DNA from: an uncultured bacterium
GTDB taxonomy: Bacteria; Bacillota; Clostridia; Lachnospirales; Lachnospiraceae
Length of the DNA stretch: 64,000 nucleotides
Reading direction: 5' to 3'
Assembly (NCBI GenBank): GCA_905215155.1
Contig: CAJMPJ010000015.1
Location: forward strand, 1 to 64,000
The notes beneath the pieces were generated by a model. The model searched no databases. It was not told where the DNA came from and saw nothing but the letters and a program-made list of their open reading frames with translations. The position numbers and the translations under genes are program-made. Shown in pieces: positions 59,964 to 64,000 of this stretch (its first letter is position 1; every line of letters starts with the position of its first letter).

Positions 59964-61877
59964 ATGATTCTTTCATGCAGCAACATAAGCAAAGCCTTTG
60001 GAAGCAATGAGGTCATCAAACACGCTTCCTTTCATATAGAGGACCATGAAAAAGCGGCGATCGTAGGCATTAACGGCGCAGGAAAATCCACTCTTTTGAA
60101 AATCATTATGGGAGAACTGCCTTCTGATGAAGGTGAAGTCATCATCTCAAAGGGAAAAACCTTAGGATATCTGGCACAGCACCAGGATCTCACAGGAGAT
60201 AAAACCATCTATGAAGAAGTTTTAGAGGTCAAGCGGCCAATTCTTGAAATGGAAGCCAGAATCCGCCAGATGGAACTGGATATGAAACATCTTACCGGCC
60301 GGGAACTAAATGATATGCTCACCTCTTACAGCCGGCTCAATCATGAATTTGAACAGCAAAACGGCTATGCTTATCAAAGTGAAATAACCGGAGTCTTAAA
60401 AGGACTGGGATTTACGGAGGAAGAATTCCATAAACCTGTTTCTGCTTTGTCCGGGGGACAGAAAACCCGTGTGTCATTGGGACGTCTTCTTCTCACAAAA
60501 CCGGATATCATCCTATTGGATGAGCCCACCAATCATCTGGATATGGAATCCATTGCCTGGCTGGAAACCTATTTGATCAATTACGACGGCAGCGTCATCA
60601 TCGTGGCGCATGACCGTTACTTTTTGGACCGGGTCGTCACGAAAGTCATTGAGCTTGACAATGGAATCATGAATGTTTATCAGGGAAACTATACGGATTA
60701 CAGCAGCAAGCGGGCCATGATCCGGGAAGCCCAGATGAAGGCTTATTTAAACCAGCAGCAGGAAATCAAGCACCAGGAAGAAGTAATTGCCAAATTAAAA
60801 TCCTTTAACCGGGAAAAATCCATCCGCCGGGCGGAAAGCCGGGAAAAGATGCTGGATAAAATAGAACTGCTGGACAAGCCGACGGAAATCAATGATGAGA
60901 TGCGGATTCGTCTGGAACCCAATATCATCAGCGGCAACGATGTTCTCACCGTACGGGGACTGAAAAAATCCTTTGACCAGAATCTTCTTTTTGACCAGGT
61001 GAACTTTGAGATAAAACGGGGAGAACGGGTAGCGGTCATCGGCGGCAACGGGACCGGAAAAACGACCATCCTTAAAATGATCAATGGGATTCTTTCTTCG
61101 GATGCAGGGGAAATCATTTTAGGCTCCAAGGTACATATCGGTTATTATGACCAGGAGCATCAGGTACTGCACATGGAAAAGACTCTTTTTGATGAATTGC
61201 AGGACACCTACCCTTCCATGAACAATACCCAGATCCGCAATATTCTGGCGGCTTTTCTCTTTACCGGAGACGATGTGTATAAACGGGTGAAGGATTTAAG
61301 CGGCGGCGAGCGGGGAAGAGTTTCTCTTGCAAAGCTTATGCTTTCGGAAGCCAATTTCCTCATTTTGGATGAGCCGACCAACCATCTGGACATTACCTCC
61401 AAGGAGATTTTAGAGGATGCCCTGGTAAACTATACGGGAACCGTACTCTATGTATCCCATGACCGTTATTTCATCAATAAAACTGCCACCAGAATCCTTG
61501 ACTTAACTAATAAGACTCTGGTCAATTATATCGGTAATTATGATTATTATCTGGAAAAGAAGGAGTTAATGACCAGTCTTTATACGGATGGCCCCTCCGC
61601 AGATTCCGCTCCTCAAGCAGAAGTCTCAGAGACAAAGCTTGACTGGAAGGCCCAAAAGGAAGAACAGGCCCGGATTCGGAAACGGCAGAATGCACTCAAG
61701 AAAACGGAGGATGAGATTCACCGTCTGGAAACAAGGGATGGTGAGATTGATGCGCTGCTTGCACAGGAAGAAGTCTTTACCGATGTTCCCCGGCTGATGG
61801 AGCTGAACCAGGAAAAGGAATCCATTGGCAAACAATTGGAAGAACTCTATGAACAGTGGGAGGAATTGGCAGAATAG
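59964..61877 (+). CDS. ABC-F family ATPase
   Basis: About 637 residues, two ATPase domains and no membrane segments. Domain 1: VGINGAGKST, LSGGQKTRVSLGRLL, ILLDEPTNHLDMESI. Domain 2: IGGNGTGKTT, LSGGERGRVSLAKLM, LILDEPTNHLDIT. The linker between them is charged and helical (KLKSFNREKSIRRAESREK), and a C-terminal coiled coil follows. ABC-F proteins act on the ribosome as translation factors or antibiotic-protection factors; this looks like a housekeeping Uup/YdiF-type member. ATG at 59964 follows AGGAGG. Confidence 0.9.
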   Translation: MILSCSNISKAFGSNEVIKHASFHIEDHEKAAIVGINGAGKSTLLKIIMGELPSDEGEVIISKGKTLGYLAQHQDLTGDKTIYEEVLEVKRPILEMEARIRQMELDMKHLTGRELNDMLTSYSRLNHEFEQQNGYAYQSEITGVLKGLGFTEEEFHKPVSALSGGQKTRVSLGRLLLTKPDIILLDEPTNHLDMESIAWLETYLINYDGSVIIVAHDRYFLDRVVTKVIELDNGIMNVYQGNYTDYSSKRAMIREAQMKAYLNQQQEIKHQEEVIAKLKSFNREKSIRRAESREKMLDKIELLDKPTEINDEMRIRLEPNIISGNDVLTVRGLKKSFDQNLLFDQVNFEIKRGERVAVIGGNGTGKTTILKMINGILSSDAGEIILGSKVHIGYYDQEHQVLHMEKTLFDELQDTYPSMNNTQIRNILAAFLFTGDDVYKRVKDLSGGERGRVSLAKLMLSEANFLILDEPTNHLDITSKEILEDALVNYTGTVLYVSHDRYFINKTATRILDLTNKTLVNYIGNYDYYLEKKELMTSLYTDGPSADSAPQAEVSETKLDWKAQKEEQARIRKRQNALKKTEDEIHRLETRDGEIDALLAQEEVFTDVPRLMELNQEKESIGKQLEELYEQWEELAE

Positions 61878-61879
61878 GA

Positions 61880-61919
61880 AAGCGGCCTGGATCTCTCCAG
61901 AACCGCTTACTCTTTTTTT
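61880..61919 (+). terminator. Terminator of the ABC-F gene
   Basis: AAGCGG pairs with CCGCTT, with an inner CTGG/CCAG stem, followed by ACTCTTTTTTTG on the plus strand. It overlaps the 3' end of the convergent cell-wall-binding gene. Confidence 0.75.
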
Positions 61920-62986
61920 GCCTGTCCATATAAAATATTGTTTAATATCTCCGTCACTTCAGGAGCTTCTTTCTGCATTTCAGATCTGGTCGACGGAGAC
62001 CCTGCATAAGCCCCTACCAGCTTTCCAAAATAAAAGACCAGATCATCTTCAAAATAGTCTGGTATATACACAAATTCATCTACAGAATCCCGGTTCATAA
62101 CCAAATCTATGGCGGCCGTACTGTTACGGTCATAACATCCGGAGGCATAACCGATATATTCACCAAATGCTTCTGTCAAATCCGACGGATTGCAGATTTT
62201 GATCTTTTTATAATTGGTATCCAGCTTATGGCACACGTAATAAACGCCGCTTCCTGTGACAGGTGCAGAAAAATACTTTTTATTCGGATAATAAAGGACC
62301 TGCCAGCCCTGATCCACAAATTTCTTCACCCAATACCTGGGAATGTTTTTGGAGGCTTCTGTAAATGCCTCCTTAACTTCCGGCGTAATCGTATAGGAAT
62401 CTTTCTTTCCTTGAATGGCTATATCCCTATCCCTGTTTCTTATGCCGTTTTCATCCATATAGGCAAGTCCCACATACTGGTTCGCTGCCATCTGGCCGTT
62501 ATCAAAAAAATAATATCTCTTTCCGGATATATTTTTATAACCGGAGGATACCATCTCCCCTTTGTTGGAAAACCAGTACCAGCTTCCGTCCTTTTCCTGA
62601 TACCAGCCCTTTTGTGCAAAACCGTCTTCCGTGTAATAATGCCACTTTTCCTCCTCCTCATGATACAGCCAGCCAACCTCCAGCTCCCCGCTCTCAGAAA
62701 AACAATACTCTATGCCGCCTATCTTTTTCCAATCCGTAGCCATGTAACCATCGTTATCAAAGTAGTACCAAAAACCATTTATTTTCTGCCAGGTATTCCT
62801 TTTGTAAGTTCCCCGGTCATTGATATACTTCCATCCGTTATAATCCTTTTGCCACTCCCATTTGGGCTCTAATTCCTGTAAATCCCCCTCCTGCAGCAGA
62901 GTGCTTGTTTCCTGTGCGGCTGAAGCCATGGAACTGCCCAGACATAGAGCAATACATATGGACGCCATAAACCATCTTTTTTTCAA
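61907..62986 (-). CDS. Secreted cell-wall-binding repeat protein
   Basis: 359 residues with a signal peptide (MKKRWFMASICIALCLGSS, cleavage near MASAAQ). Residues about 45-190 consist of aromatic choline-binding-like repeats of about 20 residues (GWKYINDRGTYKRNTWQ, GFWYYFDNDGYMATDWKK, GSWYWFSNKGEMVSSGYK). A C-terminal domain of about 160 residues of unknown type follows (YTITPEVKEAFTEASKNIP onward). Probably anchored to teichoic acid or polysaccharide on the cell surface; the C-terminal part may be the functional domain. Confidence 0.85.
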   Translation of the reverse strand: MKKRWFMASICIALCLGSSMASAAQETSTLLQEGDLQELEPKWEWQKDYNGWKYINDRGTYKRNTWQKINGFWYYFDNDGYMATDWKKIGGIEYCFSESGELEVGWLYHEEEEKWHYYTEDGFAQKGWYQEKDGSWYWFSNKGEMVSSGYKNISGKRYYFFDNGQMAANQYVGLAYMDENGIRNRDRDIAIQGKKDSYTITPEVKEAFTEASKNIPRYWVKKFVDQGWQVLYYPNKKYFSAPVTGSGVYYVCHKLDTNYKKIKICNPSDLTEAFGEYIGYASGCYDRNSTAAIDLVMNRDSVDEFVYIPDYFEDDLVFYFGKLVGAYAGSPSTRSEMQKEAPEVTEILNNILYGQAKKE

Positions 62987-63169
62987 GGATTCTTACACTC
63001 CTTTCAAGCCGTACTTCATATTTATTAAAATTTTACTATACTTTATTGGAAATGTACAGGTTACAAGTTATAAGAATTTATAAAGAATCTCTAAGGTTTT
63101 CTTTTACAATTTCACGCTTTTAGGATATAATAAGAAAAATAATCGGTTTCAGAAAGCGAGGTATCTCTT

Positions 63170-63403
63170 ATGAAATGGAAGCGCCCACTGGCCATGATCG
63201 GAATTATTTTTATTTTATCCATGTACATCATTGCCATCGTATCTGCTTTTTCCCGTCATCCAGACTCCAAAAACTGGCTGATGGCTGCTATTTTTTCCAC
63301 CGTAATCGTTCCGTGCATCATCTATGCCAGCCAACTGGTGTACCGGGTATTAAAGCCTGATACCGGAAAAAATCAGACAGAAAAGAAAGACCCGAAAAAA
63401 TAA
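63170..63403 (+). CDS. Small two-helix membrane protein
   Basis: 77 residues with two membrane helices (PLAMIGIIFILSMYIIAIVS and WLMAAIFSTVIVPCIIYAS) and a charged, Lys-rich tail. A short hydrophilic loop SRHPDSKN lies between. No family with known function is recognised. Well placed behind a weak AAGCGAGG ribosome site and ahead of a good terminator. Confidence 0.7.
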   Translation: MKWKRPLAMIGIIFILSMYIIAIVSAFSRHPDSKNWLMAAIFSTVIVPCIIYASQLVYRVLKPDTGKNQTEKKDPKK

Positions 63404-63404
63404 A

Positions 63405-63450
63405 AAACGGAGAACAGGATAAGCCGATGCTTTTTCCATGTTCTCCGTTT
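63405..63450. terminator. Bidirectional terminator between the small membrane protein and purA
   Basis: AAACGGAGAACA (63405-63416) pairs with TGTTCTCCGTTT (63439-63450), with A/T-rich tails on both sides. Confidence 0.8.
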
Positions 63451-63462
63451 ATTTAATTATCA

Positions 63463-64000
63463 TTATTTGCGGTAAATGATTTCGTCTCTTCCTGGTCCAT
63501 TGGATACCATTGTAATTGGTGTCTCAAGTTCCTGCTCGATGAATTCGATATACTTTCTGCAGTTCTCCGGAAGATCCTCGTATTTCTTGATGCCCCGGAT
63601 CTCGCATTTCCAGCCTGGAAGTGTGGTATAAACCGGTTTTGCCTGATTAAGCTTTGCCGTGGTGGGAAAATCCTTTGTTACCTTACCGTCGATCTCATAT
63701 CCGATACAAACCGGAAGCTCATCAAGATATCCAAGAACATCAAGTACGGTCAAAGCCACCTCTGTGGCACCCTGAATACGGCAGCCATATCTGGAAGCAA
63801 CCGCATCAAACCATCCCATACGTCTCGGACGTCCTGTGGTGGCACCGAACTCTCCGCCGTCACCGCCTCTGCGTCTTAATTCATCTGCTTCCTCACCGAA
63901 AATCTCGCTGACAAATGCACCTGCACCAACTGCACTGGAATAGGCTTTTACAACCGTTGTAATGTTTTTGATCTCATAAGGCGGAATACCTGCACCAATG
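63463..64000 (-). CDS. purA: Adenylosuccinate synthetase, 3' part (start outside window)
   Basis: The last 178 codons are present and the frame is open to the window edge. RRRGGDGGEFGATTGRPRR is the diagnostic substrate-binding segment, followed by MGWFDAV and, near the C terminus, ITMVSNGPGRDEIIYRK. It makes adenylosuccinate from IMP, aspartate and GTP. A methionine inside (MGWFDAV) is not the real start. Confidence 0.94.
   Translation of the reverse strand, partial: IGAGIPPYEIKNITTVVKAYSSAVGAGAFVSEIFGEEADELRRRGGDGGEFGATTGRPRRMGWFDAVASRYGCRIQGATEVALTVLDVLGYLDELPVCIGYEIDGKVTKDFPTTAKLNQAKPVYTTLPGWKCEIRGIKKYEDLPENCRKYIEFIEQELETPITMVSNGPGRDEIIYRK

Overview
The window looks like a chromosomal segment of an anaerobic, spore-forming Lachnospiraceae/Clostridium relative (Lacrimispora-like). 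This is inferred from gene content: a Csp-type subtilase, a clostridial thymidine kinase, Rex, rubredoxin, a tmRNA with a Firmicutes-style tag, EutS/EutP microcompartment genes, a DUF4914 protein and dihydroorotate dehydrogenase of the PyrD/PyrK type. No IS element, CRISPR array, rRNA or tRNA gene was seen.

Layout. 1-4.3 kb: a heterodimeric ABC exporter under a MarR repressor with a clear promoter/operator. 4.7-5.6 kb: a RelA/SpoT-fold protein with a small overlapping partner gene, resembling a toxin/antidote pair. 5.7-16.7 kb: a class I lanthipeptide locus. On the minus strand it reads lanR-lanK-lanA-lanB-lanT-lanC, with lanF-lanE-lanG divergent on the plus strand. The 58-codon precursor lanA (12007-12183) encodes a nisin-like core with all five ring-forming Ser/Thr-Cys pairs, but it differs from nisin A at 12 of 33 aligned positions. 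No lanP or lanI is visible, and the residue before the core is Lys. 17-22.5 kb: thymidine kinase, tmRNA, ribonucleotide reductase (nrdAB) and a dihydrouridine synthase. 22.6-26.1 kb: a secreted amidase, a Csp-like subtilase lacking its catalytic serine, rubredoxin and an ArsC/Spx-like protein.

26-33.8 kb: a uxuAB mannonate module with a GntR repressor and two matching operators; a MetE-like gene with a divergent LysR; and an orphan EutS-EutP-EutS mini-locus with no enzymes. 33.8-36.3 kb: a DUF4914 P-loop protein, then a gene-poor stretch holding a promoter, a broken reading frame and a hairpin. 36.4-39.8 kb: purEMND. 40-45 kb: a chemoreceptor with a sigma-D-type promoter, then a vanZ/DUF6142/M29-peptidase cluster. 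45-48.5 kb: pyrFKDE followed by a 49-aa membrane protein. 48.5-64 kb: mostly housekeeping and stress genes (YkgJ-like, CIRCE-controlled Hsp20, nitroreductase, PepF, GNAT, YebC, a CNNM/CBS protein, MazF without an adjacent antitoxin, Alr, Nnr, Rex, ABC-F, a cell-wall-binding protein and the 3' part of purA).

The main discovery candidate is the lantibiotic locus. LanR/LanK would sense the peptide or a related signal. LanB dehydrates and LanC cyclises LanA, LanT exports it, and LanFEG protects the producer. Leader removal is unexplained within the window. The RelA/SpoT-fold pair directly downstream of lanC and the two-EutS microcompartment mini-locus are the next most interesting items. All functional calls rest on motif recognition by eye; no database search was run.
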